The notes under the pieces were generated by a model. It was not told the DNA's origin and made no database searches. It was given only the letters and a program-made list of their open reading frames with translations. A stretch of DNA of 64,000 nt from Cupriavidus basilensis OR16 (GTDB taxonomy: Bacteria > Pseudomonadota > Gammaproteobacteria > Burkholderiales > Burkholderiaceae): NCBI RefSeq assembly GCF_000243095.1, contig NZ_AHJE01000010.1:30891-94890 (forward strand), in the 5' to 3' direction. Below are positions 18,464-27,093 of this stretch, in pieces; position 1 is the stretch's first letter, and each line of letters opens with the position of its first letter. The position numbers were made by a program, and so were the translations under genes.

Positions 18464-18826
18464 ATGAAAGCAGTCAACCTGGCGCCACCGGTCCAGCGGT
18501 GGCGCCTGTATCGCCTGAGCGTGATCGCGCGGCTGGACGACGTGCCCGACGTGCGCCTGGCCCTGCGCTGCGCCGCCAGCGACTGTGGCCAGTATCCGGT
18601 CAACGAGCGGCAGTTGCCGCTAGGCCTGCCGCCGATCAAGTGCATGCTGAGCTTCGATATCCGGATGCAGCAGATGCGCGCCGGGCAGCTCCTGGTCGCG
18701 CTGGAACGCGCCCTCCTGTCCGTGCCCATCGTCCTGCTGCGCCTGGAGGTCATGGGCGACCATGCCGAGGCGGCGCGCGCCGGACGCGTGGCACTGGTGC
18801 CTTCACCGGCTGGCGGCGCCGGGTAA
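18464..18826 (+). CDS. Small protein at the end of the HME operon, possible ACT-like fold
   Basis: A 120-residue soluble protein without signal peptide, preceded by ACGGAGACCCGCC and about 70 bases after the outer-membrane factor gene. I do not recognise the family. RLYRLSVIARLDDVPDVRLA at residues 14-33 and the terminal VPIVLLRLEVMGDH recall the first and last strands of the small MgtC-like domain protein at the other end of the locus, so a ferredoxin/ACT-like fold is possible. Codon use is normal for the genome. Function unknown; operon membership is inferred from orientation and spacing. Confidence 0.55.
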   Translation: MKAVNLAPPVQRWRLYRLSVIARLDDVPDVRLALRCAASDCGQYPVNERQLPLGLPPIKCMLSFDIRMQQMRAGQLLVALERALLSVPIVLLRLEVMGDHAEAARAGRVALVPSPAGGAG

Positions 18827-19064
18827 CGCCCTGCCCAACCCGCGCGGGGGCCCGGCGCGATTGACCGAACTCCGGCGCAAAGCTACGATTGGCGCGGCGG
18901 AACCCTCCTCTCGCATCCTTGCGCCAAGCCCCAGGCCAGCTCATGGCAATACCCCGCGCGCCGGCCAGCCCCAGCTCGCGGCCGCTCCGTATCCGGCGCT
19001 GCCGTCTAGCCCCCTCCCGCACCCGTTCGATGTCAACCCGGGCGAGCGGGGCCCCGTTACCGGA

Positions 19065-19250
19065 TCAGACCTTGATGTCGATGCTCTGGCCAAGGTGAGG
19101 GGGATTGCTGGCCGGGACGCTGACTTGCGGCATCGAGTCCAGCAGGGTTGCCACGCTCTGAGCCTGCAGGTCTAGCGACTTGCGCAGCATCATGGTGGGC
19201 ACCGGATCGCCGCCCGAGTTGCTAGCCGCACTGACGAGGGAAATATCCAT
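19065..19250 (-). CDS. YjfB-like putative motility protein
   Basis: A 61-residue protein matching the YjfB motility family: start MDISLVSAASN, central MLRKSLDLQAQSVATLLDSM and the typical tail NPPHLGQSIDIKV. The family consists of about 60-residue proteins found in flagellated bacteria and has no known biochemical role. The ATG at 19250 is chosen because the family starts with MDIS and GAAGGT precedes it; the longer frame upstream has no support. A sigma-28-type promoter lies about 90 bases upstream. Confidence 0.85.
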   Translation of the reverse strand: MDISLVSAASNSGGDPVPTMMLRKSLDLQAQSVATLLDSMPQVSVPASNPPHLGQSIDIKV

Positions 19251-19340
19251 TGAATGACCTTCCAGGTTGAAATCGAAGTTGAGGGTGAAGCTACGATTGG
19301 CGTTGAAACCAGCGGGAAGGCGCACCTCCCAGCATCCATG

Positions 19341-19368
19341 TTGTCGGCAACCAACCCGGAAGCTTTAG
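19341..19368 (-). promoter_or_regulatory. Sigma-28 (FliA)-type promoter of the YjfB-like gene
   Basis: On the minus strand the sequence is CCTAAA, exactly 15 bases, then GCCGACAA, against TAAA-N15-GCCGATAA: seven of eight -10 bases match with ideal spacing. It points to the YjfB-like motility gene, giving a start site about 85 bases before the ATG. Confidence 0.75.
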
Positions 19369-19506
19369 GGCGGCGACCAGAATAGCGTGCCACCCGCTTG
19401 GCATCCGGAACGTTTATGATTAGCAGCCCGGCCGGTTTGGCCGGGAAAGACCAGACAGCCAGCACCTTCGGGGTGGCGGCTGAATCCGGCGAAACCAGTC
19501 ACCAGA

Positions 19507-20592
19507 ATGAACATCATGGGTCGGGCGCAAAAGATTGCGGGAAACATCGCTATTTCGTGTTTGGCTTTTGGCATCTCAATGGATTGCCTGGCGCTGGATT
19601 CGGCGGAGCTCTATGAACGGGAATCGCCCAGCATCTGGGTGGTGTCCGTCTTTGACGCGCAAGGCACGCGGTTCGGCCTGGGCAGCTCGGTGGTGATCGG
19701 GCCGGAGGAACTGGTCACCAACTGCCACGTGCTCAAGAGCGGCAAGTCCATCAGCATCCGGCGCGAGAAGATCACGTACGGCGCCAGCCTGGTGCACGCC
19801 GATGTCGAGCGCGACCTTTGCATCCTGCGCGCCAGGGGCCTCACCGCCCCGGCCGTGAAGATCGCGCCACTGTCCGCGCTCAAGGTGGGGCAGAAGGTTT
19901 ACGCCATCGGCGCGCCGCGCGGCTACGAGCTGACACTGAGCGATGGCCTGCTCTCCTCGCTGAACAAGGACGAGCGCGACCGCATCGTCCGGCTCCAGAC
20001 CACCGCCCCGATCTCCCCCGGCTCCAGCGGTGGTGGCCTGTTCAATACGGACGGGCAACTCGTCGGCATTACCTACCTGATGCGGACCGACGCGCAGAAC
20101 ATCAATTTTGCCATTCCCGCGCAATGGATCAGCGAGGTGCCGGCGCGCTCCGCGCTGGCGCTGCAGAAGTTCCGTAGCGAGACGGCATCCGTCGCCCCGC
20201 CTGCCATGGCCGTCCCGCCGAGCCAGCCTGGCCAGGGCGCCACGGCTTACGCACCGGCGCAGCCCGCGGCCGCGGCGCAGGGCAGGCAGTTGACCGGGGC
20301 CGAGCTGGCCAGCCATTTCACGCATCTGGGCCGGATCAATATCATCGCGCCGTCCGGCGTCACGCTCTGGATGCAGGTCAGGGAAAGCGGCAGCCTGGAT
20401 GTGACCAACTCAGTGAGCCGTGGCTATTCGCCCGGCCGGTACCGCATCGAGCCGGAAGCCAACCAGGTCTGCCTGGAGATGGCCAACCCAAGCTTCAGCG
20501 CAATGCAGACGTGTTATCGGCTGACCGAGGCCGACGGGCGCTTTGTCATGCGCTCCGCTACCAGTCCCTATTACTTTTCCTATACGAAGTAA
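19507..20592 (+). CDS. Exported trypsin-like serine protease (S1C/DegP-type domain)
   Basis: A 361-residue secreted protein. Signal segment about residues 10-30. A chymotrypsin-fold domain (about 35-220) has H74 in VTNCHVL, D103 in ERDLCIL and S174 in ISPGSSGGGLF, so the catalytic triad is complete. A Pro/Ala/Gln linker (about 225-265) leads to a C-terminal domain of about 95 residues (FTHLGRINIIAPSGVTLWMQ onward) that is not a PDZ and that I do not recognise. Absence of PDZ suggests it is not a classical DegP chaperone-protease. The next gene in the same direction is a lipoprotein. Confidence 0.88.
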   Translation: MNIMGRAQKIAGNIAISCLAFGISMDCLALDSAELYERESPSIWVVSVFDAQGTRFGLGSSVVIGPEELVTNCHVLKSGKSISIRREKITYGASLVHADVERDLCILRARGLTAPAVKIAPLSALKVGQKVYAIGAPRGYELTLSDGLLSSLNKDERDRIVRLQTTAPISPGSSGGGLFNTDGQLVGITYLMRTDAQNINFAIPAQWISEVPARSALALQKFRSETASVAPPAMAVPPSQPGQGATAYAPAQPAAAAQGRQLTGAELASHFTHLGRINIIAPSGVTLWMQVRESGSLDVTNSVSRGYSPGRYRIEPEANQVCLEMANPSFSAMQTCYRLTEADGRFVMRSATSPYYFSYTK

Positions 20593-20647
20593 CTTGCGGG
20601 CGCCGGCCGGAGCCGTTCGCCTCGCCATCTCTCTCAGGGCACAAGAC

Positions 20648-21388
20648 ATGGGAAACCTCTTTCGAATCAGCACCCCGGCCGCGCTGGCCGTGGGGTCGAT
20701 GCTGCTGGGCGGCTGCGCGCCGACCACCGTCGGCGTGACCAGCCGCGCCAGCGACTACACTGGCAAGCCCACCCGCATGTATGTGCTGGGCACCACCGGC
20801 ATGGGCTGGAACAGCGACTTTTCCATGGCGTTCTCGGCCAAGTTCCGGGAGGTGACCCGCCAGTGCGGCGTGGAATCGGCGTACGACGAGATCTCGGGGC
20901 TGGAACTGGATTCGTCCGCGCTGACCGGCAGGATGCGTACGTTCGGCGCCGATACGGTGCTGACCATCGCCAATGGCGGGGGCGTAGTCAATACGTCCGG
21001 CGGCCGCCTGTCGATCAACTATGGCACGACGCTGACGGATGTCAGGCAGAACCGCGCGGTGTGGAAAGGCAAATATACGTTCAGCCGCGGCGGCACCATC
21101 ATTCCCATCGAGGAGCGCGCGGCCGTCCTGGCGATCGATATCACCAACAGCCTGAAGAAAGACGGTTTCCTGACCGGCTGCGCGCAGATCGCGCTGGGCC
21201 AGAACGGCCGGCTCGACCCGGCTGCCGTGCCGCATGCCGCCGCTGGCGGCAGCAACGGCCTGGCTGGCGCAACTGGCAAGAATGGCACGAATGGCGCGCC
21301 GCGCCCGGTGCCGCCGCTCGCCGCGCCCGCGAGGCCCACAACCGCAGCGACGTTACGGGATTTGCAAGACCTGCTGCCATCGAAGTGA
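20648..21388 (+). CDS. Hypothetical lipoprotein
   Basis: A 246-residue predicted lipoprotein: MGNLFRISTPAALAVGSMLLGGC has a lipobox with Cys at residue 23. The mature part has a mixed alpha/beta central region (GADTVLTIANGGGVVNTSGG, RQNRAVWKGKYTFSRGG, AAVLAIDITNSLKKDGFLTG), then a Gly/Asn and Pro/Ala-rich tail. ATG 20648 is preferred because it starts the signal peptide. No domain is recognised. It is 55 bases downstream of the protease gene and may share its transcript. Confidence 0.72.
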   Translation: MGNLFRISTPAALAVGSMLLGGCAPTTVGVTSRASDYTGKPTRMYVLGTTGMGWNSDFSMAFSAKFREVTRQCGVESAYDEISGLELDSSALTGRMRTFGADTVLTIANGGGVVNTSGGRLSINYGTTLTDVRQNRAVWKGKYTFSRGGTIIPIEERAAVLAIDITNSLKKDGFLTGCAQIALGQNGRLDPAAVPHAAAGGSNGLAGATGKNGTNGAPRPVPPLAAPARPTTAATLRDLQDLLPSK

Positions 21389-21409
21389 CCGTCGCGGGCT
21401 GAAGTGCCG

Positions 21410-22329
21410 TCAGGCGCCCAGCCCGGCCTCGTCCAGGTCAGCGAACAGGATTGTGCCGGTCTCCGATTCGGTGACGAACACCTTGCGGCGCTGCCCCGCC
21501 TCAACGGCGGACAAGAACGCCAGGTTGGTCGTGGTGGCGCCCGCGGGGCTTGTGAGGATGGCCTCTGGCTCGCCGCGCCTGCTCAGCACCCACACGCAGC
21601 CCAGGCTGGCATGCGCCACGAACAGCCGGTCACGGCTGTCGATGGCCATGCCGTCGGGCCGCTGGTGCCATAGAAGGTAAAGAACTGCCCCACCTTCGAC
21701 ACGCTGCCATCGGCCTGCAGCGGCACGCGCCATACGCAATTGCCGCGCGTGGCCGCCACGAACAGCACCTTCTCGTCGCAGGACAGCGCCAGGCCGTTGG
21801 GGCTGGGCACGTTGGCCAGCAGCAGGTCCAGTTGCCCGTCGGAACGCAAGCGATAAACGCGGCCGGTGGGATCGTGCAGGCCGGTCTGGCCCTGGTCGGT
21901 AAAGTACAGGTCGCCGTTGCGGGCGATCACCAGATCGTTCACGCCCTTGAACTGCTCCGCGTTGCGCCGCCCCAGCAAGGTGGTCACCTCGCCCGTGTCC
22001 ACCTTGACGCGCAGCAACCCGTTGCGATAGTCGGCCACCACCAGCTCGCGCGCGTTCAGGAACTTCATGCCATTGGGCTCGCCCTGGTACTGCGCGACCA
22101 GCGACCACGCCCCGGCCGGCGAGATGCGAAAGATGCGCCCAAACGGGATGTCCGTCACGTACAGGTTTCCCGCGGGGTCGAATACCGGCCCTTCCAGGAA
22201 GCTGTCGATACAGGCCCCGCCCTTGTTGGCATCGGCCCACTCCGAGCGCACGCCGGTCTTGCGGAAATGCGCGGGCATGGCCGAGAAGACCTGGAGGGAA
22301 ATCTCCCGGGGCACCGTTCTGAAGTACAT
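21410..22329 (-). pseudogene. SMP-30/gluconolactonase-like protein, one-base frameshift
   Basis: A six-bladed propeller lactonase-like protein: EGPVFDPAGNLYVTDIPFGR, GEPNGMKFLNARELVVADYRN, GVNDLVIARNGDLYFTDQGQ and PSPNGLALSCDEKVLFVAAT carry the metal-binding Glu, Asn and Asp positions of the SMP-30 family. The frame breaks after FFTFYGTS: the continuation GPDGMAIDSRDRLFVAHASL lies in another frame. A missing base in GGCCCGACGG (21653-21658, expected GGCCCGGACGG) accounts for it. With one base restored the protein is about 306 residues. Adjacent to a Bug-type receptor gene, so probably a catabolic pair. Mutation or sequencing error. Confidence 0.85.
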
Positions 22330-22377
22330 ATTCGTTCCTTATTGTCCTGGCGCTGCGCAATGGCGGCGCGTGCCCAG

Positions 22378-23337
22378 TTACTCGGCCTTCACATCGGCGG
22401 ATTTTGCCACCTGGCCCCACAGCGCGGTGTCGTCCTTGATGCGCCTGGCGAAGTCAGCCGGCGCAATGCCGCCAGGCTGGGCGCCCATGCTGGCCAGGCG
22501 CTCCCTCACCTCTGGGCTGTTCACGCTCTTGCCCACCTCCGCCTGCAGTTTGGCCACCAGCGCAGGGGGCGTACCTTTGGGTGCCGCCAGGCCAAACCAG
22601 TTGATGACCTTGTAGTCCTTGAGGCCCGCTTCGGCAAAGGTCGGTACGTCCGGCAGCGCGGGCACGCGCGCGGCGCCCGTGACCGCCAGCGCGCGCGCCT
22701 TGCCGCCCTTGATCTGCGGCACCGCGGTCGGCGTGGCGGTGATCAGGATATCCACGTTGTTGCCGATCAGCCCCATCAGCGCATCGCCTGCTCCCTTGTA
22801 GGGGATATGCGTGATCGACACCTTGGCATCCTTCTTGAAGACCTCGGCGGACAAGTGCGTGGAGCTGCCGGCGCCACCCGAGCCGAAATTCAGCTTGCCG
22901 GGGCTCTGCCTGGCGAAGTCGATCAGTTCCTGCAGCGTCTTGAACTTCGAGCTCGCCGGCACGATCAGTATCACCGGCGTCTGCGCGATCGTGGTCACCG
23001 GCACCAGGTCGTTGTTGTAGTCCCAGGGCAGCGTCTTGAACAGCGACGGCAGCATGGTGTACGTGGTGTCGTTGGCCAGCAGCGTATAGCCATCGGGCGC
23101 GGAGCGGGCCACCTGTAGCGTGCCGATGGTGCCGCTGGCGCCGGGCTTGTTCTCCACGAAGAACGACTTGCCGGTGCTCTCGGTGAGCTTCTGCGCCACT
23201 TGGCGGGCGACGAAATCGGTGGTGCCGCCGGCGGTGTACGGCACGACGATGCGCACCGGCTTGTCGGGCCAGGTGCCGGCGTGCGAAGCCAGGCTGACGG
23301 CGGCCAGGGCAAGGCTGGCGCAATGACGGAAATGCAT
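22378..23337 (-). CDS. Bug/TctC-family tripartite tricarboxylate receptor
   Basis: A 319-residue periplasmic binding protein of the TTT/Bug family, greatly expanded in Cupriavidus and Bordetella. Signal peptide residues 1-20 (ASHAG), mature start TWPDKPVRIVVPYTAGGTTD (PDKPVRIVVP...GGxxD hallmark), ENKPGASGTIGTLQVARSAPDGYTLL, and HIPYKGAGDALMGLIGNNVDI. Ligands are usually carboxylates. No TctA/TctB membrane genes are adjacent, as is common for orphan Bug receptors. The SMP-30-like gene follows 48 bases downstream in the same direction. Confidence 0.94.
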   Translation of the reverse strand: MHFRHCASLALAAVSLASHAGTWPDKPVRIVVPYTAGGTTDFVARQVAQKLTESTGKSFFVENKPGASGTIGTLQVARSAPDGYTLLANDTTYTMLPSLFKTLPWDYNNDLVPVTTIAQTPVILIVPASSKFKTLQELIDFARQSPGKLNFGSGGAGSSTHLSAEVFKKDAKVSITHIPYKGAGDALMGLIGNNVDILITATPTAVPQIKGGKARALAVTGAARVPALPDVPTFAEAGLKDYKVINWFGLAAPKGTPPALVAKLQAEVGKSVNSPEVRERLASMGAQPGGIAPADFARRIKDDTALWGQVAKSADVKAE

Positions 23338-23374
23338 GGTTGTCTCCTTCTAGGATCTCAAGGCCCGTCATTGG

Positions 23375-23566
23375 CTACGGGGCGTTGTCGATGGTCCAGG
23401 CCTGGCAAGCGGCCCGGCAGCGGATATTGGCCAGCATCCACTGCTGCAGCAGGCCGGTAATCTCGAGGTTGTTCGTCTCCAGCATCATCATGTGGCCATT
23501 ACCGTGAAGGCCAGGATCCTCCAGCCGCAAAAAGGTATTCGCGACGCCGCCGCGCTCACCCCCGCC
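23375..23566 (-). pseudogene. C-terminal remnant of an alpha/beta hydrolase
   Basis: An open stretch of about 63 codons with no start. It reads LEDPGLHGNGHMMMLETNNL then EITGLLQQWM to a stop at 23375. GNGHMMMLExNNxEIxxLLxxW is the C-terminal active-site His block of a group of alpha/beta hydrolases; the rest of the gene is absent. It sits between the Bug gene and the serA-like gene. Identification is from the motif only. Confidence 0.55.
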
Positions 23567-23574
23567 TCAATTTA

Positions 23575-23593
23575 TGTTCTGTTAGATAGAACA
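23575..23593. promoter_or_regulatory. Inverted repeat TGTTCT-N7-AGAACA
   Basis: A 6-bp perfect inverted repeat with 7-base spacer lies in an AT-rich segment between the hydrolase remnant (minus) and the serA-like gene (plus), followed by a further half-site-like ATGTTCC. It looks like an operator for a dimeric repressor; the regulator is not identifiable. Confidence 0.45.
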
Positions 23594-23812
23594 ATGTTCC
23601 AATTAATTGTATGAGGCGTTGATGCGCGGGTCAATCCGGGGGCTTTCCCTAGCCGCCCTCGCCGCGGGCGGGGCGGATTTGCCATTGGCGGCAATGTGGG
23701 TGTTCCGCCCGGCAGCGCTGCCTGCGTTACCATGGCAGCGTACGCTTCACATTGCGCATGCCCTGACGCTGCCGCACCCACCTCGCGCCTTTGCCGCCAT
23801 CTCCCAATCGCC

Positions 23813-24865
23813 ATGACCTCAGCACTGCTGCTTGAAAACATCCATGACACCGCCGTCGAGCGCTTCAAGGAAGCGCAAGTCACCGTAGAGCGCCGCACCG
23901 GCGCGCTCGCGGGCGACGAACTGCATCGCGCACCCGCGGCCCACCAGATTCTTGGCATTCGCTCCGCCACGCACCTTGGCGCCGCTGAAATCGAAGCCGC
24001 CAAGCACCTGGTGGCCATCGGCTGCTTCTGCATCGGCACCTCGCAGGTAGACCTCGACGCCGCGGCCCGTGCCGGCATGCCGGTATTCAACGCACCGTTC
24101 TCGAATACGCGTTCCGTGGCGGAACTGGTCATCGCGGAGGCCATCCTGTTGCTGCGCCGCGTTCCTGAAAAGAACACGCTGGCGCATGCCGGCAAATGGG
24201 CGAAGGGTGCCAGCGGATCATTCGAGGCGCGCGGCAAGACCATCGCCATCATCGGCTACGGCAATATTGGCTCGCAGGTTGGCGTGCTGGCCGAGGCCAT
24301 GGGCATGCGCGTGGTGTACTACGATGTGCAGGCCAAGCTGTCGCTCGGCTCGGCGCGCGCGGCACGCTCGCTGGCGGATGCGGTGTCGCAGGCCGACATC
24401 GTGACGCTGCACGTGCCCGCCACCGCGCAGACCAAGAAGATGATCGATGCCGACGTGCTGCGGCAGTTCCGGCGCGGCGCGATCCATCTTGACGCCGCAT
24501 ATCGGCGGCAGCACGGAAGAGGCGCAGGAGAATATCGGCACGGAAGTCGCTACCAAGCTGATCGCCTTCCTCAGGACGGGCGACACGATTGGCGCGGTGA
24601 ATTTCCCCGAGGTGAGCCCTGGCCCGCTAACGTCGCCGGCGCGGCTGCTCAACGTGCACGGCAACGCGCCGGCGCGCTCGCCGCGCTCAACACGTTGCTG
24701 GCGCGCGACGGGGTCAACATCGTGTCCCAGCACCTGCAAACGCATGGCCAGATGGGCTATGTGGTGACCGACCTGGACAAGGTCCCCTCGCCGGCTCTGG
24801 CCGCCGCGCTGGATGCGGAAACGTCGTTTATCCGCTGCCGCACGATCCTCAACCCGTTGGCCTGA
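23813..24865 (+). pseudogene. serA: D-3-phosphoglycerate dehydrogenase paralogue, deleted and frameshifted
   Basis: The N-terminal part is typical SerA: LLLENIHDTAVERFKEAQ, GIRSATHLGAAEIEAAKHLV, GCFCIGTSQVDLDAAARAGM, NTRSVAELVIAEAILLLRR, and NAD motif GYGNIGSQVGVLAEAMGMRV. After DADVLRQFRRGAI the sequence jumps at 24481-24492 to LTPHIGGSTEEAQENIGTEV in another frame, so about 50 residues including the RGTVV and catalytic-Glu block are missing. The ACT-domain part (NTLLARDGVNIVSQHLQTHG) returns to the first frame after a probable one-base loss in CCGGCG near 24671. With two lesions it should not encode an active enzyme. Confidence 0.87.
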
Positions 24866-24903
24866 ACGGCAGCGCGGCGCGGTAGCTGGCTCGCAGCTAC
24901 CAA

Positions 24904-24926
24904 GGCAGCGGCCATCGGCCGCTGCC
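24904..24926. terminator. Hairpin between convergent serA-like and H-NS-like genes
   Basis: GGCAGCGGCC-ATC-GGCCGCTGCC is a perfect 10-bp inverted repeat 38 bases after the serA-like stop and 1 base before the H-NS-like stop. No T-run follows, but the position fits a bidirectional terminator. Confidence 0.6.
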
Positions 24927-24927
24927 G

Positions 24928-25671
24928 TCAATTCACCCGGAAATGCTCCACCGACTGGCCCGCGTTGACCGCGCGCAGCAGCCACGCCGGCATGGGCCCC
25001 ACGCCATCCCAGACCTGGCCCTCTGCATTGCGGTAGCGGCGCGCGGGCGCGCTCGCCTGTGCCGGCGCGGGAGCCGGTGCCAGCGCAGGCGCTGCAGCAG
25101 CAGGCGCGTCGACGGCCTCGGCTACCCGTGCCGGCGCCGAGGCAGGTGCCGCCGGTTTCACCACTCCCGCCTTCTGCGCGGGCACTGACATGGTGACCCG
25201 TGCAGGTGCGGGAACTACGGCCGGCGTCGCCACTGGCTCGGCAACCGGCGCCGCGGAAGGCTTTTCCGCGGGCACGGCTTGAGCAGCGACTGCGGCAACA
25301 ACCACAGGCGCTGCGACAGGCACAACTGGCGGCACTGCTTGCCTGACAGGAGCAGGAGCGCGTTTGCGCGCTTCGGCCTTGCGCAATGGCAATGGCGCAG
25401 CGGCCGCCACGGGCGGCGCGATGATTGGCCCAGCGGGCAACAGCGCGGGCGGCGCCGTGATCGGTCCCGCAGGCAACAACGCCGGTATGGCATCCGTCCC
25501 GGCTTCCTCTGCTACCGGCCGGGCGATCGGCTGCTTGGCCGGTGCCGCCACCCAGTCAAAACAGCCTGCCGCCTCCAGTTCATCCATGGAGATGCCGAGC
25601 CGCTCCATCTGGACGCGAATCCAGACGATGGCGGCGACTTTCTTGACGTCGGCGGGATCAGAAGAAGGCAT
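24928..25671 (-). CDS. H-NS-family nucleoid protein with long Ala/Pro/Val linker
   Basis: A 247-residue protein. Residues 5-45 (VKKVAAIVWIRVQMERLGIS, MDELEAAGCFDW) resemble the N-terminal helix region of Burkholderiales H-NS homologues. A linker of about 150 residues of Ala, Pro and Val follows. The C-terminal DNA-binding module starts YRNAEGQVWDGVGPMPAWLL and ends VNAGQSVEHFRVN, matching the H-NS AT-hook-like domain of Cupriavidus proteins. H-NS proteins silence AT-rich DNA. The ATG at 25671 begins MPSSDPADVKK; more upstream sequence lacks family likeness. The linker is far longer than in canonical 135-residue H-NS. Confidence 0.8.
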   Translation of the reverse strand: MPSSDPADVKKVAAIVWIRVQMERLGISMDELEAAGCFDWVAAPAKQPIARPVAEEAGTDAIPALLPAGPITAPPALLPAGPIIAPPVAAAAPLPLRKAEARKRAPAPVRQAVPPVVPVAAPVVVAAVAAQAVPAEKPSAAPVAEPVATPAVVPAPARVTMSVPAQKAGVVKPAAPASAPARVAEAVDAPAAAAPALAPAPAPAQASAPARRYRNAEGQVWDGVGPMPAWLLRAVNAGQSVEHFRVN

Positions 25672-26057
25672 GGCAAAAGACACGATAAATGCAGGTAGAT
25701 GGGGCGGGGGAACGGTCGCGGATGCGGCGCTGGCCGCACACCGGTCATCCTGAGGATCGCACATGATAGCCGAGCGCGGGACCTGCCCCCGCGCAGCCCT
25801 CATCCCGGAGGCAAAAGCCGGCCCAAAAGCCCCTGCCCGGCAGCCCCTCAAGGACCGTGAATCCGCCGCCGGACAGCGCCGGCCACCACGCGTCCAAGCC
25901 CCGCCGCCACGCCCAACCGCTATGCAAAATCCACACAAGTTAAATGAGAACGATTATCATATACAGCTTCCCGGCCGCGCTTTTTCCGGTTGTCCCTGCC
26001 ACGGCTTGTGCGCAACACGGCACGGCCACATTCCCACCCTGAAAGGATGCATCGCCG
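25672..26057. other. Divergent region between H-NS-like and iron-locus genes
   Basis: No gene is supported. The plus-side portion (25935-25965) is AT-rich and contains the Fur box. The remainder should hold the H-NS-like gene promoter; nothing specific is recognised there. Confidence 0.5.
25945..25959 (+). promoter_or_regulatory. Fur box
   Basis: TGAGAACGATTATCA matches the 7-1-7 Fur consensus TGATAATNATTATCA at 12 of 14 informative positions, within an AT-rich promoter 100 bases before the DUF4198 gene. It predicts repression by Fe-Fur and induction on iron limitation. Confidence 0.8.
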
Positions 26058-26789
26058 ATGAATCGCCTCATGACTTCCGCCGTGCTTTGCGGCGCCGCAC
26101 TGGGCGGCACCGCCCAGGCCCACCAGGTCTGGCTGGAACAAACACCAGCGGCCACCCAACTGTATTTTGGCGAATTCAACGAGAACCTGCGCGAAGTTTC
26201 GCCGGGATTGCTGGACCGGTTCGTGCAGCCCAGCGCCGTGCTGGTCACGGCCAAGGGTGAGCAGCCCCTCAAGGCCGACAAGACCGCAAACGGTTTCGTG
26301 CTGTCGGGACGCGCTGGCGCGGGCGAGACCATCGTCGCGCAGGACGCGGGCTATCCCCTGCTCGAGCGCAAGGACGGCGACAAGGTGGTCCGCACTGCCT
26401 GGACGCCGGCGGCCCGGCTGCTGGGCGCTGGCTCCACGGCCGCGGTGGCGCCCAGGCTTGCGCTGGACATCGTGCCGACCGGCCGCGCCGGCGAGTACAA
26501 GGTGGTCTATGCCGGCCGCCCACTGCCCAAGGCCAAGGTAGGCGTGGCCGTGCAGTCCGGCTGGGGCCGCGAGTTGCGCACCGACGAGCAAGGCATCGTC
26601 CGCCTGGCGCAACCGTGGCAAGGCACCTACGTGCTGGAGGTGCACCACGTCGACAAGACCGGCGGCGAGCGCGACGGCAAGCCGTACGACATCGCCAGCT
26701 ATGTCACCACCCTGTCGCTGACGCAGGCCGATGGCCTGGCCGCGGTGCCTGCAATGCCGGCAGCCGCGCCCAACAAGCCCAACAAGTAA
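26058..26789 (+). CDS. DUF4198 periplasmic protein of a Fur-regulated locus
   Basis: A 243-residue exported protein: signal peptide about residues 1-21 (GGTAQA), then HQVWLEQTPAATQLYFGEFN, the metal-site-like start of DUF4198 proteins. The C-terminal half (about 140-215) resembles a beta-sandwich (GRPLPKAKVGVAVQSGWGRE, GIVRLAQPWQGTYVLEVHHV). These proteins accompany TonB-dependent iron or nickel uptake and PepSY membrane proteins; their biochemical role is not settled. The preceding Fur box and following DUF3649 and PepSY genes make an iron-uptake operon. Confidence 0.85.
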   Translation: MNRLMTSAVLCGAALGGTAQAHQVWLEQTPAATQLYFGEFNENLREVSPGLLDRFVQPSAVLVTAKGEQPLKADKTANGFVLSGRAGAGETIVAQDAGYPLLERKDGDKVVRTAWTPAARLLGAGSTAAVAPRLALDIVPTGRAGEYKVVYAGRPLPKAKVGVAVQSGWGRELRTDEQGIVRLAQPWQGTYVLEVHHVDKTGGERDGKPYDIASYVTTLSLTQADGLAAVPAMPAAAPNKPNK

Positions 26790-26802
26790 GGGAGAGGTTG
26801 TC

Positions 26803-27093
26803 ATGGGGTTGAGCCAGACCGGCCGCTACCGCCTTGGCGTTGCCTCGCGCGTGGTGGCCGCCGCCGGGGGCGGCTATGTGCTTGCGGCCGTGGCCACCGG
26901 GCTGCTGGCCGTGGTGCTGCCGATGCCGCCGGCCGAAGCGGTGATGACCGCCACGCTGCTGTCGTTCTCGCTGTACGCGTGCGCGGTGCTGTGGGTCTTC
27001 GCTGCCGGCAGCGCGTTGTGCGCCTGGATCGGTGTGGCGGTGCCATCTGCCGTGCTCGGCGTGGCGCTGGCTGTCTTGCGGAGCATGGCATGA
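26803..27093 (+). CDS. DUF3649 small membrane protein
   Basis: A 96-residue inner-membrane protein with three hydrophobic segments (about 15-40, 45-65 and 70-92), matching the DUF3649 family that is found between DUF4198-type and PepSY genes in iron-uptake operons. It starts at ATG 26803 after GGGAGAGGTTG and its stop overlaps the PepSY start (ATGA). Role unknown; probably a partner of the PepSY protein. Confidence 0.8.
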   Translation: MGLSQTGRYRLGVASRVVAAAGGGYVLAAVATGLLAVVLPMPPAEAVMTATLLSFSLYACAVLWVFAAGSALCAWIGVAVPSAVLGVALAVLRSMA

